Shown in pieces: positions 9,510 to 18,448 of a stretch of DNA of 64,000 nt (its first letter is position 1; each line of letters opens with the position of its first letter). This DNA is from Thermoanaerobacteraceae bacterium (GTDB lineage Bacteria > Bacillota > JADQBR01). The notes beneath the pieces are model-generated. The model was not told the DNA's origin and searched no databases. It worked only from the letters and a program-made list of their open reading frames with translations. The stretch spans positions 248,001-312,000 of the forward strand of contig JACDOG010000001.1 of the NCBI GenBank assembly GCA_017656305.1, given 5' to 3'. The position numbers were made by a program, and so were the translations under genes.

Positions 9510-10308
9510 TATTAACACCTCCAGTCAACTCACCCTGAGAAGTAACTGCATGGCGGCAGGAGCAGTCATTGGCACCTTTTACTGCGGACAGTACTCGTTT
9601 AAACAGTTTTTTTAAATTGTCCTCATGGGCACTCATGACGTCCAAAACTTCCTGGTGAGTTAGAGGATTTGGGGAAATGCCGGCAGCGTAATTGGTAACA
9701 ATGGCAACGGTGCCATAGCAGATTTCCGCTTCCCGTGCCAGCACCACTTCGGGCACGTTAGTCATACCGACCACATCCCCTCCCAACCGGGCAAACATAG
9801 CTATCTCGGCAGGCGTCTCAAACCGTGGTCCCTGGGTGCAAACATAGGTGCCACGGTCAATGATAGCCAAATTTTCTTGCCGGGCACTGTCAATGAGTAA
9901 TTTTCTCACCTGCGGGCAGTAAGGTTCCGTTAAATCCACATGTACCACCCCGGACCCCTCACCGGTAAAAAATGTTTGCTCCCGGCCGTGGGTAAAATCA
10001 ATAAACTGGTCCAGTACCACCAGTGAGCCGGGCTTGATATCCTCTCGCAGGGACCCCACGGCAGCAGTAGCAATTATCATTTCCACCTCAAGTTGCTTCA
10101 AAGCGAAAATGTTGGCCCTGTAATTTATCAAATGCGGCGGCACTTTATGGCCGGTACCGTGGCGGTTTAGGAAATACACCTGGTGGTCCGCAAATCTGCC
10201 TGCTACCAGGTAGGCATCACCGTATTTTGTATTGACAGTTTGCTCCTTCGGGTCAGCAATGAACTCCGATTGATATAAACCTGTCCCGCCGATAATGGCA
10301 ATTTTCAT
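9502..10308 (-). CDS. mtnP: S-methyl-5'-thioadenosine phosphorylase
   Basis: Splits MTA into adenine and methylthioribose-1-phosphate, the substrate for the next gene product. The N-terminus MKIAIIGGTGLYQ and the motifs FLNRHGTGHKVPPHLINYRANI, QGPRFETPAEIAMFARLGGD and GMTNVPEVVLAREAEICY are typical of the family. The frame is open 29 codons further upstream, but that part lies inside ftsY; the ATG at 10308 starts two bases after the ftsY stop and uses a GGAGGAC site within the ftsY end. Purine nucleoside phosphorylase II is the nearest alternative. Confidence 0.92.
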   Translation of the reverse strand: MKIAIIGGTGLYQSEFIADPKEQTVNTKYGDAYLVAGRFADHQVYFLNRHGTGHKVPPHLINYRANIFALKQLEVEMIIATAAVGSLREDIKPGSLVVLDQFIDFTHGREQTFFTGEGSGVVHVDLTEPYCPQVRKLLIDSARQENLAIIDRGTYVCTQGPRFETPAEIAMFARLGGDVVGMTNVPEVVLAREAEICYGTVAIVTNYAAGISPNPLTHQEVLDVMSAHEDNLKKLFKRVLSAVKGANDCSCRHAVTSQGELTGGVNNG

Positions 10309-10309
10309 C

Positions 10310-11227
10310 CTAGTCCTCCTCTCTGGCAAATAATGCTCTGGCAAACTCTTCGGCATCAAACGGCCGTAAATCTTCCACGCCTTCACCAACCCCAATCAAC
10401 TTTACCGGAATTTTTAATTCGTTTGCAATGCCCAGCACTACCCCTCCTTTGGCTGTCCCATCCAGCTTTGTCAGGGCAATGCCTGTTACGCCCACCGCTT
10501 CTTTAAATACCTTGGCCTGTGAAATGGCATTTTGACCGGTGGTGGCATCCAACACCAGTAGCACTTCATGCGGTGCCGCGGGATCTTCCCTGTTAATAAC
10601 CCGGTGTACTTTCTGCAACTCTTTCATCAGGTTGGTTTTGTTTTGCAACCGCCCGGCTGTATCAATGATAACCACATCAGCATTTCTGGACCGGGCTGCC
10701 TGAATGGCGTCAAACGCCACAGCCGCAGGATCCGAACCTTCCTGGTGCTTAATAATCTGGGTGCCCACCCGGTTGGCCCAGACCTCCAGCTGGTCTATAG
10801 CTGCAGCCCGGAAGGTATCCCCCGCGGCTATAATTACCCGTTTACCCTGGTCTTTAAACTGGTGCGCCAGTTTACCAATGGTGGTAGTCTTACCTGCACC
10901 GTTAACGCCCACCACCATAATAACGCTGGGCTTGGCACCCACGTTGAGCGGCTGGTCTTCCCCCAGCATCTCAACAATTGATTGTTCCAAAACCTGGTAA
11001 AGCCGCTCCGTTTCTTTAATCTTCTGTTCTTTGACCGCGTCACGTAACCTGTCTACCAGCTCCAGAGCAGTATTTACACCCACATCTCCCTGAACCAGAA
11101 TCTCTTCCAGCTCTTCAAAAAAGTCTTCGTCAAACTCCCGCTTCCCGGAAACCAGGTTGGAGATTCTGTCTACGAAACCACTGCGGGTTTTTGACAGTCC
11201 TTCTTTGAGTTTACCAAAAAACCCCAT
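10310..11227 (-). CDS. ftsY: Signal recognition particle receptor FtsY
   Basis: Membrane-docking GTPase partner of Ffh. The 305-residue protein lacks the long acidic A domain of proteobacteria, as expected for Firmicutes. The NG domain shows GVNGAGKTTTIGKLAHQF, DTAGRLQNKTNLMKEL, LDATTGQNAI, and TKLDGTAKGGVVLG. The ATG at 11227 follows GGAGGGAAAGTG; a GTG one codon earlier is less likely. The methionine-salvage genes follow immediately downstream, an unusual partner set. Confidence 0.97.
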   Translation of the reverse strand: MGFFGKLKEGLSKTRSGFVDRISNLVSGKREFDEDFFEELEEILVQGDVGVNTALELVDRLRDAVKEQKIKETERLYQVLEQSIVEMLGEDQPLNVGAKPSVIMVVGVNGAGKTTTIGKLAHQFKDQGKRVIIAAGDTFRAAAIDQLEVWANRVGTQIIKHQEGSDPAAVAFDAIQAARSRNADVVIIDTAGRLQNKTNLMKELQKVHRVINREDPAAPHEVLLVLDATTGQNAISQAKVFKEAVGVTGIALTKLDGTAKGGVVLGIANELKIPVKLIGVGEGVEDLRPFDAEEFARALFAREED

Positions 11228-11299
11228 CACTTTCCCTCCTATCTGTTATCAGGCACAAACAATATGTTTTTTCGGCAGCAACCAGTCCATTTCCTGCGT

Positions 11300-11331
11300 A
11301 AAAAAGTTAACCCGCCACTCAGCCGCGGGTT
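11300..11331 (-). terminator. Terminator after the JAMM-like gene
   Basis: AACCCGC at 11309-11315 pairs with GCGGGTT at 11325-11331 around a nine-base loop, followed on the minus strand by AA, C and six T. It separates the upstream gene from ftsY. Confidence 0.7.
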
Positions 11332-11449
11332 CAAGGCAAAAAGTTTGCTGCAGTAAACCCTGGAAAAGGAAAAACAGGTTACGGTTTCCATGACTGAGTG
11401 CCGGGGAGTGGTAACACCGGTTAATCTTTTCGTGTGAAATCTTTTCTCT

Positions 11450-12580
11450 TTATTGTATTTGAATGGGCTTGCACAGGTCGGTATATTCCTGAGCAATGCC
11501 AAACTTTCTATTTCGTATTTTGGCTTCTTCCTCAGGGGTATCGGCATCAAAAAACTGCAGGTTCAGCCGTTCATCCTCGTCAGCAAGCTCATACAGCCGG
11601 TCTGTAACCTCAATAACCGTGGCCCCGCGAATATTTCCCGCAGCATCGTGACCTATGGCTATGATGGGCCGTCCCCAAGTCCCCGGACCGGCGTTGGCAT
11701 CACCAATATGCATCACTCCGGTGCCCCCGGGGTGAGTGTGCACAATGACCGCATTTTCCGGAATCAGTTCCCGGTATATCTGCTGTAAAGAGCGGTGCGT
11801 AATGTCCACGGCACTGGATGCCAGAGTACGGGAGGGGACAAATCCCATGCCTCCTGCCACAATCTTGCCGGCGGCGGTTACCTTTCCATTGTCCACCACG
11901 CCGATTACCGCAACTTCCCTTCCCTGTCCCACTTCCACAGACTTGTCCACCAGCTGCCGGGCCAAAGTCCGGTCCAACACCTCCACACTGTTCCTGGGAA
12001 GTCGAACCATGGCCTCACCGGATATATCGGTCACAACTTGAGCCGGGTAGTCCACCACAGGCAATTCCGAGCTCACTTCCAGATATTTCAGGTTCAGTAA
12101 ATTTCCCTGACGCAGTACTTCCTTTTCATCTTCCATGGTCATGGAACTCAAAGTTGCCAGGTTAAGGCGCTCGGATTCCGTGGCCAGGTCAAAATATTGC
12201 TCTCTAGGCATGATGAGCCCCGCACCGGCAAACCCTTCATTCTTCACACCTATATTCACTATTGGCAGGTTAAAAAAATCCACGCCCGAAACATCGGTAA
12301 TTAATCCTGTTTTGCCCGGTCTTGTCATGACAACCACTGCGTTATCCGGTATGGCCGACATACCCTCTACCAGTGGTTTGCCCTGCATGGGAGTAATTTT
12401 GTTAAGCAGCATGCGCAGTGGTATCCCGCTCAATCCGCCGTCCACACTCTCCGTGTGGGAGGAAATAATGCCCCTGTCATCAAGAAAACCCAGGCAACCG
12501 ACGTTTCTGCCCTGGCCCAGTTCCAGCGTACGCTGCACCAGTGCATCTACCAGAAGTTTGGCAATACCGTTAACTATCAT
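11450..12580 (-). CDS. Tandem JAMM/MPN-like metalloprotease-related protein
   Basis: I recognise no named gene. The 376 residues form two related halves: each starts with a helix plus ELGQGR or EVGQGR (about 20 and 225), and each later has an equivalent strand-turn, IPDNAVVVMTRPGKTG in the first and IPENAVIVHTHPGGTG in the second. The second half carries HTHP plus an Asp ten residues after the second His, which fits the JAMM metal site HxHx10D except that the usual Ser is His. In the first half HxH has become MxR, so that copy should be metal-free. A divergent pseudo-/active-domain pair is my inference. The ATG follows CAGGAGG. Confidence 0.6.
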   Translation of the reverse strand: MIVNGIAKLLVDALVQRTLELGQGRNVGCLGFLDDRGIISSHTESVDGGLSGIPLRMLLNKITPMQGKPLVEGMSAIPDNAVVVMTRPGKTGLITDVSGVDFFNLPIVNIGVKNEGFAGAGLIMPREQYFDLATESERLNLATLSSMTMEDEKEVLRQGNLLNLKYLEVSSELPVVDYPAQVVTDISGEAMVRLPRNSVEVLDRTLARQLVDKSVEVGQGREVAVIGVVDNGKVTAAGKIVAGGMGFVPSRTLASSAVDITHRSLQQIYRELIPENAVIVHTHPGGTGVMHIGDANAGPGTWGRPIIAIGHDAAGNIRGATVIEVTDRLYELADEDERLNLQFFDADTPEEEAKIRNRKFGIAQEYTDLCKPIQIQ

Positions 12581-12631
12581 GTGTTATTCCTCCTGGGTAA
12601 TTGTGTTAAACTGCAAAATGAAATAACACAT
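12579..12631 (-). promoter_or_regulatory. Leader hairpin enclosing a start codon
   Basis: ATGTGTTATT at 12579-12588 and AATAACACAT at 12622-12631 are perfect 10-bp complements. In the minus-strand transcript the 3' arm ends in the AT of the start codon of the JAMM-like gene, and the GGAGG site lies in the loop next to the stem. Folding would therefore bury the start codon. Regulation by this hairpin is inferred. Confidence 0.55.
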
Positions 12632-12688
12632 ATTTGAAATTATTGTACCCAAGAGCAACACAACTATACTACGCTTGGCCTTCCTTCA

Positions 12689-15600
12689 CTAACTGACCCG
12701 GTTTTCTTCCAGCTTGACAGATACTAGTTTTGAGACGCCCGATTTGTCCATGGTGACGCCGTACAGGTCATCAGCTACTTCCATGGTTCCCTGGCGGTGC
12801 GAGATAACGATAAACTGGGTGCGCCGCGAAAAATCCTGCAGCACCTGTGCAAAGCGATTCACGTTAGCCTCATCCAGTGACGCATCAATTTCATCCAATA
12901 TGCAAAACGGGCTGGGTTTAATTTTCAGGATGCCAAACAGCAGGGAAATGGCAGTTAACGCTTTTTCGCCGCCAGACAAAAGCGACAGGTGGCTTAACTT
13001 TTTACCTGGGGGCTGTGCCACTATATCAATTCCAGCAGCTAAAATGTCATCACTGTCGGTCAGCTTCAATTCTGCCGTCCCCCCGCCGAACAGCCTCTGA
13101 AACATCTCTTTAAAACACTGGTTTACCCGGCTAAACGTAGCAGCAAACCGTTCCTTCATAATGGACTCCATCTCATTGATAACCTTGTTAAGCGACTGTT
13201 TTGCTTCCTGCAGGTCGGATAATTGCTTGCTTAAAAATTGGTGTCTTTCCGAGACTCGCTGGTATTCCTCGATTGCCCCCAGGTTTACCGTTCCCAATTG
13301 AGCAATTTCCCGGCGCAATTCTCGAATTTGTTTATGTAGTTCCTTGCTTTCCCCCCTACCGGTGTCATAGGGCAGGGCCTGCTCGTAGGTTAACTGGTGC
13401 TCTTCCCATAACCTGTTAACATGGTTTTCTTTCTCCGTTTCCCACCGGGTTAGCGTAATTTCCTTTTTGTTTAACACTTGGTTTAAATTTTGCAGCTGTT
13501 GTCCTTCGTGTTTTAATTTATTTTCCAACTCACTGATATGCTGCCGCTTTGCTTCCCGCTTTTCTCGAAAAGCTTCCAACTGCTCCTGCAGTTTTTCCTT
13601 GTTGAGCAGAATAATCTTGCTCTGTGCACCTTTCTTTTCAATGCTTTCCATCAATTCTTTTTCCTGTTCCTCCAGATCAGCCATTTCCTCCTGCCTTTTC
13701 TTCAATGTCTCGATAGTTTCTTCCAGCAGGTTTTCCTGTGCGTTGCGCTTTTCCACAATCCCGAACAGTTCCTGTTTTAAAGCCGCCAGTGACACCTTTT
13801 GCTCGGTAATCTCAGCGGTCAGCCGGGATTTCTGTTCCTCCAGGACCTCTTTTTGGTCATCCAGTGCAGCCAGCCGGGCTTCCACTTCCTCTTTCTCTTT
13901 TGCCACCTGCTGCAGTTGCACCTGCAGGGCATTTTCCTCACCGGCCAGCATCTCCTGTTCGTTGGCTAATTGTTGCTGCTGCCACTGCAGTCCTTTAACC
14001 GTTTCTTTTAAGTTATCGATATCTTCTATATAAGCCTGGCGTCTGTTTTTCAGGGTTTCCTCTTCACTCCTGGATTGGTAAAGTTTTTCCTGTATCTCTG
14101 CAAGCTTTTTTCTGCAGTCCTCCAGTTCTACTTTTTTTTCATTTATGGTTTGCGCTAGCTCCAGCAGTTCCCGCTCAACTTCCCCGTGCTGTTTTTGCAG
14201 CCGATTGATTTCCCCTTCGCGGCGTATCAGGCCTGTTTCCTTGGCACCGCTGCTTCCTCCGGCCATGGATCCCCCGGGATTTACCACTTCCCCGTCAAGA
14301 GTAACGATTCTCACCCGGAAACCGCTTTTCCTCGCTGCCCTGACAGCATCACTGATGTTGGTAGCAAAAATTACGTTGCCCAGTAAATGCTCCAGAACAA
14401 CTTGATATTCCTTTTTAACCTCCACCACATCCCTGGCCAGCCCAATGATTCCCGGCAGCTGCAACAGTTGCTGAAATTTCCCGGGTAACGGCCGCGCCTG
14501 AATTGTGTCCAACGGTAAAAAGGTAGCCCGACCGCCGTTGCTGCTCTTGAGGAAGTCAATGGCTTGCTCCGCATCCTTACTGCTCTGCACCACCACACTC
14601 TGCGCAGCACTGCCTAAAGCAGTTTCAACAGCCAGTTCATATTTTTGAGGTACATGAATTAACTGTGCCACGGCACCGTGTATTCCCTGGCATTGCCGTA
14701 CACCGTTTTCTTTCCCCTTTAAAACACTTTTTACTCCCCGGTAAAAGCCTTCATATTCCCGGCTCAGCGCTTTCAGGGTTTCCAGACGGTTTGCTATGTT
14801 GCTCAACCTCTTGCTTCTGTCCTGGTACTGCTCTCCCAACTGAGCCAGTTCAGTTTCCAATCGGGAAATTTTGTGACGGCACTCATCCAGTTTGGCTTGT
14901 AAACCGGCTATCTCCTGTTGCTTACGTTCCTTTTGCTCAATAATCCCTTGCAATTCAACAGTTTTCTGTTCCAGTTTCTTCCGGCATTCTTGTATTTCTT
15001 CCGTAAACCGGTCATGCTGAAGTTGAGAGTGCTGCCGTTTTTGTTCCTGCCGGGCCATGTCGTTTTTCAGGGCACTTTCCCTGTGCAGTAGATCAAAGAG
15101 CCTGCGTTTCAAGTTCTCATTATTCTCAGTTTCATTGTTCAGCTCAGCTACTGTCTCCTCATACTGTTTCTCTACAGCAGCAATGTTTCTTTGCAGGGTT
15201 TTGATTTGCTGCTCTACACGGGCACCCTGAGCCTGTAACTCATCAATCTGCGCAGATAACTGTTTCTTTTTCGTTGACAGCTGCTGCAGCTCTTCACTTA
15301 CCTGGTCTCTTCTCCGGCGAGCATTTTCCAGTTTCTCACGGTCAATTCCCATGGACCCCTCTAACCGCTGCACTTTGTTTTCCTCTTGATATATCTCCTG
15401 CTGCAAGCCAGCAATTTGTTCTTCCAACTGATTAAAAGCCAATTTTTCCTCTTCCAATCGCGCTTCTATGACACTTTTTTGCGTTTCCTTTTCTCTAATT
15501 TGCTGTAGGGCTGCTTCTTTCTCCTCCTGGATTTCATTGATCTTCCGGCTTAACCGGGAAATTTCCCTAACGGCGGTTCTAATCTCCAGCGTGTCCAGTT

Positions 15601-16261
15601 CGGTCTTCAGCTGTTTATATTTTTGAGCCGCTGTAGCCTGTTTCTCCAGGGGTTCCAGTTGGGATTCAATTTCATGCAACAGGTCTTGCAGTCGGTTGAT
15701 GCTCTGCTCCGTATCTTCCAGCTTTTTGGTAGCCTGCTGCTTGCGGTATCGGTATTTGCTGATACCCGCTGCCTCTTCCAGCAGGTACCTTCTTTCCTCC
15801 GGTTTGGCAGTAAGTATTTCTTCCACCTTACCCTGTCCGATAATAGAAAAGGATTCCTTGCCTATCCCGGTATCCATAAACAATTCGTGAATGTCCTTCA
15901 ACCGGCACTGCGTCTGGTTTATCAAAAAATCACTTTCCCCGGAACGAAACACCCGCCTGGTAACTTCTACTTCATTAAAGTCCAGGGGCAGCTTGCCGTC
16001 CTGGTTATCCAAAATCAAGGAAACCTGTGCTCTGCCCACAGGTTTGCGTTCCTTGCTACCGGCAAAAATAACGTCTTCCATCTTGTTACCCCGCAGGGAC
16101 TTGACGCTTTGTTCGCCTAATACCCACCGAACCGCATCAGCTATATTGCTCTTACCCGAGCCGTTTGGACCGACAATTACCGAGATACCCGGACCAAAAT
16201 CCAAACATGTTTTGTGGGCAAAGGACTTGAATCCTTTCAGCTGAAGCTGTTTCAGGTACAA
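12689..16261 (-). CDS. smc: Chromosome segregation protein SMC
   Basis: Condensin ATPase that organises and segregates the chromosome with ScpA/ScpB. The 1190-residue protein has the head Walker A GPNGSGKSNIADAVRW (~32), long coiled coils (about 165-500 and 680-1030), a glycine-rich hinge around 520-670 (GGRATFLPLD, VNPGGSMAGGS), and the C-terminal head with LLSGGEKALTAIS and the Walker B FCILDEIDASLDEANV. The start is TTG at 16261 after AAGGGGAGGAG. Neighbouring rnc and ftsY match the Bacillus rnc-smc-ftsY order, with three genes inserted. Confidence 0.98.
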   Translation of the reverse strand: MYLKQLQLKGFKSFAHKTCLDFGPGISVIVGPNGSGKSNIADAVRWVLGEQSVKSLRGNKMEDVIFAGSKERKPVGRAQVSLILDNQDGKLPLDFNEVEVTRRVFRSGESDFLINQTQCRLKDIHELFMDTGIGKESFSIIGQGKVEEILTAKPEERRYLLEEAAGISKYRYRKQQATKKLEDTEQSINRLQDLLHEIESQLEPLEKQATAAQKYKQLKTELDTLEIRTAVREISRLSRKINEIQEEKEAALQQIREKETQKSVIEARLEEEKLAFNQLEEQIAGLQQEIYQEENKVQRLEGSMGIDREKLENARRRRDQVSEELQQLSTKKKQLSAQIDELQAQGARVEQQIKTLQRNIAAVEKQYEETVAELNNETENNENLKRRLFDLLHRESALKNDMARQEQKRQHSQLQHDRFTEEIQECRKKLEQKTVELQGIIEQKERKQQEIAGLQAKLDECRHKISRLETELAQLGEQYQDRSKRLSNIANRLETLKALSREYEGFYRGVKSVLKGKENGVRQCQGIHGAVAQLIHVPQKYELAVETALGSAAQSVVVQSSKDAEQAIDFLKSSNGGRATFLPLDTIQARPLPGKFQQLLQLPGIIGLARDVVEVKKEYQVVLEHLLGNVIFATNISDAVRAARKSGFRVRIVTLDGEVVNPGGSMAGGSSGAKETGLIRREGEINRLQKQHGEVERELLELAQTINEKKVELEDCRKKLAEIQEKLYQSRSEEETLKNRRQAYIEDIDNLKETVKGLQWQQQQLANEQEMLAGEENALQVQLQQVAKEKEEVEARLAALDDQKEVLEEQKSRLTAEITEQKVSLAALKQELFGIVEKRNAQENLLEETIETLKKRQEEMADLEEQEKELMESIEKKGAQSKIILLNKEKLQEQLEAFREKREAKRQHISELENKLKHEGQQLQNLNQVLNKKEITLTRWETEKENHVNRLWEEHQLTYEQALPYDTGRGESKELHKQIRELRREIAQLGTVNLGAIEEYQRVSERHQFLSKQLSDLQEAKQSLNKVINEMESIMKERFAATFSRVNQCFKEMFQRLFGGGTAELKLTDSDDILAAGIDIVAQPPGKKLSHLSLLSGGEKALTAISLLFGILKIKPSPFCILDEIDASLDEANVNRFAQVLQDFSRRTQFIVISHRQGTMEVADDLYGVTMDKSGVSKLVSVKLEENRVS

Positions 16262-16364
16262 TTTACTCCTCCCCTTACTGCAAAAAATTGCCTATCTTTT
16301 ATATTTTATCATTGTTCATTCTTTCAGACCAGGATTAGATAAGTTCCCACTTTCACCCCACAAC

Positions 16365-16392
16365 TAAAAAAAAGACTGCTTGTGCAGCAGTC
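16365..16392 (-). terminator. Strong terminator after spoVS
   Basis: GACTGC (16374-16379) pairs with GCAGTC (16387-16392), the 5' arm in the transcript overlapping the spoVS stop codon. Eight to nine T follow on the minus strand. Confidence 0.85.
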
Positions 16393-16651
16393 ATCGTTTA
16401 AATACTTTAAACCTGATAGCCGTCCTCACAGCCCCATCAATCTCCAGTTCATGGAAGGCGGGCACCATCACCAAATCCACACCATTAGAAGCCAGATAAC
16501 CTCTAGCTACGGCAATGGACTTGACCGCTTGATTAACTGCACCTGCTCCGATAGCCTGCAGTTCCGCCTGCCCATGCTGCCTGATCAGCGCAGCAATAGC
16601 ACCTGCCACCGATTTTGGTTGCGAATTGTTGGATACTTTCAGTAGCTCCAT
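16391..16651 (-). CDS. spoVS: Stage V sporulation protein S
   Basis: SpoVS is an 86-residue nucleic-acid-binding Alba-like protein needed for septation timing, coat assembly and late sporulation in Bacillus. This protein is also 86 residues and matches throughout: MELLKVSNNSQPKSVAGAIA, the central IGAGAVNQAVKSIAVARGYLA and the C-terminal IDGAVRTAIRFKVFKR. The ATG follows AAAGGGGG. In Bacillus it lies elsewhere, so its place between the radical SAM gene and smc is lineage-specific. Its own terminator follows at once. Confidence 0.95.
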   Translation of the reverse strand: MELLKVSNNSQPKSVAGAIAALIRQHGQAELQAIGAGAVNQAVKSIAVARGYLASNGVDLVMVPAFHELEIDGAVRTAIRFKVFKR

Positions 16652-16675
16652 GCTGGATCCCCCTTTGATATTTTT

Positions 16676-17737
16676 TCAGTATTGTTCATTTATTAACTGT
16701 TCAATGGTTAGTTCTGCTAGCAATTCGTTGTCTTGGTACAGAGCTAAAGTGTCCTTAGCCAGTGTTTCTCTTGGTTTGACCGTAACCTCGTTGTTAAATT
16801 CATTTTTCAATCTGCTTAAAGTCAGCTTGTGAAAACCTGTGAGAAAAGCAACCTGAGACGGGTGAACGGCTATTTCTATGTTTCTTCTGTCGGAACCGGC
16901 CCGCCGCAACAACGCCCGGGCCAGGTCATAAAACATTCTGCTTTTAACCAGATACCCCAGAGACGGGTGGTAGGGACCGGCTACCAGGGCCTCCTCCAGT
17001 TGTTGGGACGGATGGAGGCCAATACGAATCACAGGTATTTTATTTTTGTACAGCACTCCCACCATGGCCTTAACCCGGTTAATGCCAACCTCCATTGACA
17101 GTGGACGGTAATTGCCGCTGCAGTACATTTCATGTAACTTGGTGTTTCTTAATACCAAAGTGGGATAAACGCGGCAAAAGTCCGGTTTTAAAGCCACTGT
17201 TTTTTGTACCGTAAACAGGTCAGAGGCCTCTGAACTGGCCGGCAAACCGGGCATCAGCTGAATGCCCAATTTAAAACCCCTTTTACGAAGCAGCGAACAC
17301 GCAGCTACCGTCTGTTGGCTGTTATGTTCCCTGCCCGAACTTGCCAGCACCCGGTCATCCAGGGATTGAACTCCTAATTCCACTACCCTAACATCATAGT
17401 ATTTTAATAAATCCAAACGTGTTTCATCAATATAGTCAGGCCTGGTGGAAACCCGAATATATTCCACCCTATTTTGCCTGATAAATCTTTGTACCGCTGC
17501 AAGCAGTTTTTCCTGGTGGCTTAAGGGCAATCCTGTAAAACTCCCCCCAAAAAAGGCTACCTCTACGGCACGATCATCACCCATGGTTGCCAGGTACGTT
17601 TCTACCAGCTGTTCCACTTCAGCAGGACTGGGACAGTGCCGCTCTCCGGAAATAGTATGCTGGTCGCAAAACACACACTGGTACGGGCATGCGACATGCG
17701 GTATAAATACAGGTATAATAGCCCTTCTTTTGCTCAC
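16676..17737 (-). CDS. Elp3-like radical SAM protein without acetyltransferase domain
   Basis: The protein has the radical-SAM cluster motif CPYQCVFCDQ (Cx4Cx2C, as in Elp3/oxygen-independent families) near residue 18, then EVAFFGGSFTGLP, the SAM-binding STRPDYID and VELGVQSLDDRVL. These N-terminal 250 residues resemble the radical-SAM half of Elp3, but the GNAT acetyltransferase half is missing; the last 100 residues are a different tail. GTG start at 17737, three bases after rnc. It occurs next to rnc in other Clostridia, which hints at an RNA role, but the substrate is unknown. Confidence 0.75.
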   Translation of the reverse strand: MSKRRAIIPVFIPHVACPYQCVFCDQHTISGERHCPSPAEVEQLVETYLATMGDDRAVEVAFFGGSFTGLPLSHQEKLLAAVQRFIRQNRVEYIRVSTRPDYIDETRLDLLKYYDVRVVELGVQSLDDRVLASSGREHNSQQTVAACSLLRKRGFKLGIQLMPGLPASSEASDLFTVQKTVALKPDFCRVYPTLVLRNTKLHEMYCSGNYRPLSMEVGINRVKAMVGVLYKNKIPVIRIGLHPSQQLEEALVAGPYHPSLGYLVKSRMFYDLARALLRRAGSDRRNIEIAVHPSQVAFLTGFHKLTLSRLKNEFNNEVTVKPRETLAKDTLALYQDNELLAELTIEQLINEQY

Positions 17738-17739
17738 AG

Positions 17740-18444
17740 CTATCCATCCATTCCTTCCAGTGCCGCTTTTGCTGCCAACTGTTCCGCTTCCTTTTTGCTT
17801 TTTCCCTGGCCGGTGGCCAGCAATTTTCCACCGATACTGACTCCGGCCACAAAGGTTTTGTTGTGATCCGGTCCAAACTCTTTTAATATATCATACTGGA
17901 CGTTATCCGTAAATTCCTTTTGAATACGTTCCTGCAAAATGGTTTTATAATCCCCGTAGTATTCACTATTTACGGCCGCCACTATTTCCTCTTTTAGCTG
18001 GTTTTCCACAAACGAAACAGCCTGTTCCATACCGGCATCCAGGTATATTGCGGCAATCAGGGCTTCAAATGCATCTGCCAACACTGACGGGCGCTGCCTG
18101 CCTCCGGTCAATTCCTCGCCGCGCCCTAACAGCAGGTACTGGCCAAGGTTGATTTTCCGCGCCACTCGTGCCAATGTAGGCTCGCAGACCACTGCCGCGC
18201 GTATCTTGGTCAGCTCTCCTTCCGGCTTGGTCGGATACCGGTGGTAAAGGTACTGTGCAACAATCAAATCCAGCACGGCATCTCCCAAAAACTCCAAACG
18301 CTGGTTATGAGACAATTTCTTTTTTTGATTTTCAAAAACGTAAGTGGGATGCGTCAGTGCCTGGTTAACCAGTTCCAATGAGTTTATGCTGACACCACAC
18401 TGGTTTAATAGCTCGTACAGTTGGCTTTTCCGGCTATTATCCAT
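17740..18444 (-). CDS. rnc: Ribonuclease III
   Basis: Double-strand RNA endonuclease for rRNA precursors and mRNAs. The catalytic domain carries QRLEFLGDAVLDLIVA and the second acidic cluster LADAFEALIAAIYLDAG; a C-terminal dsRNA-binding domain (about 160-230) contains FVAGVSIGGKLLATGQGKSKKEA. 234 residues is normal. The ATG follows GAGGGTGAAATA. It is four bases downstream of fabF, so it probably belongs to the fatty-acid transcript as in Bacillus. Confidence 0.97.
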   Translation of the reverse strand: MDNSRKSQLYELLNQCGVSINSLELVNQALTHPTYVFENQKKKLSHNQRLEFLGDAVLDLIVAQYLYHRYPTKPEGELTKIRAAVVCEPTLARVARKINLGQYLLLGRGEELTGGRQRPSVLADAFEALIAAIYLDAGMEQAVSFVENQLKEEIVAAVNSEYYGDYKTILQERIQKEFTDNVQYDILKEFGPDHNKTFVAGVSIGGKLLATGQGKSKKEAEQLAAKAALEGMDG

Positions 18445-18448
18445 TATT

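Noticed and set aside
9510-10308. SAM riboswitch for the salvage genes
   Set aside because: There is no leader: mtnP starts two bases after ftsY, so no room for a riboswitch.
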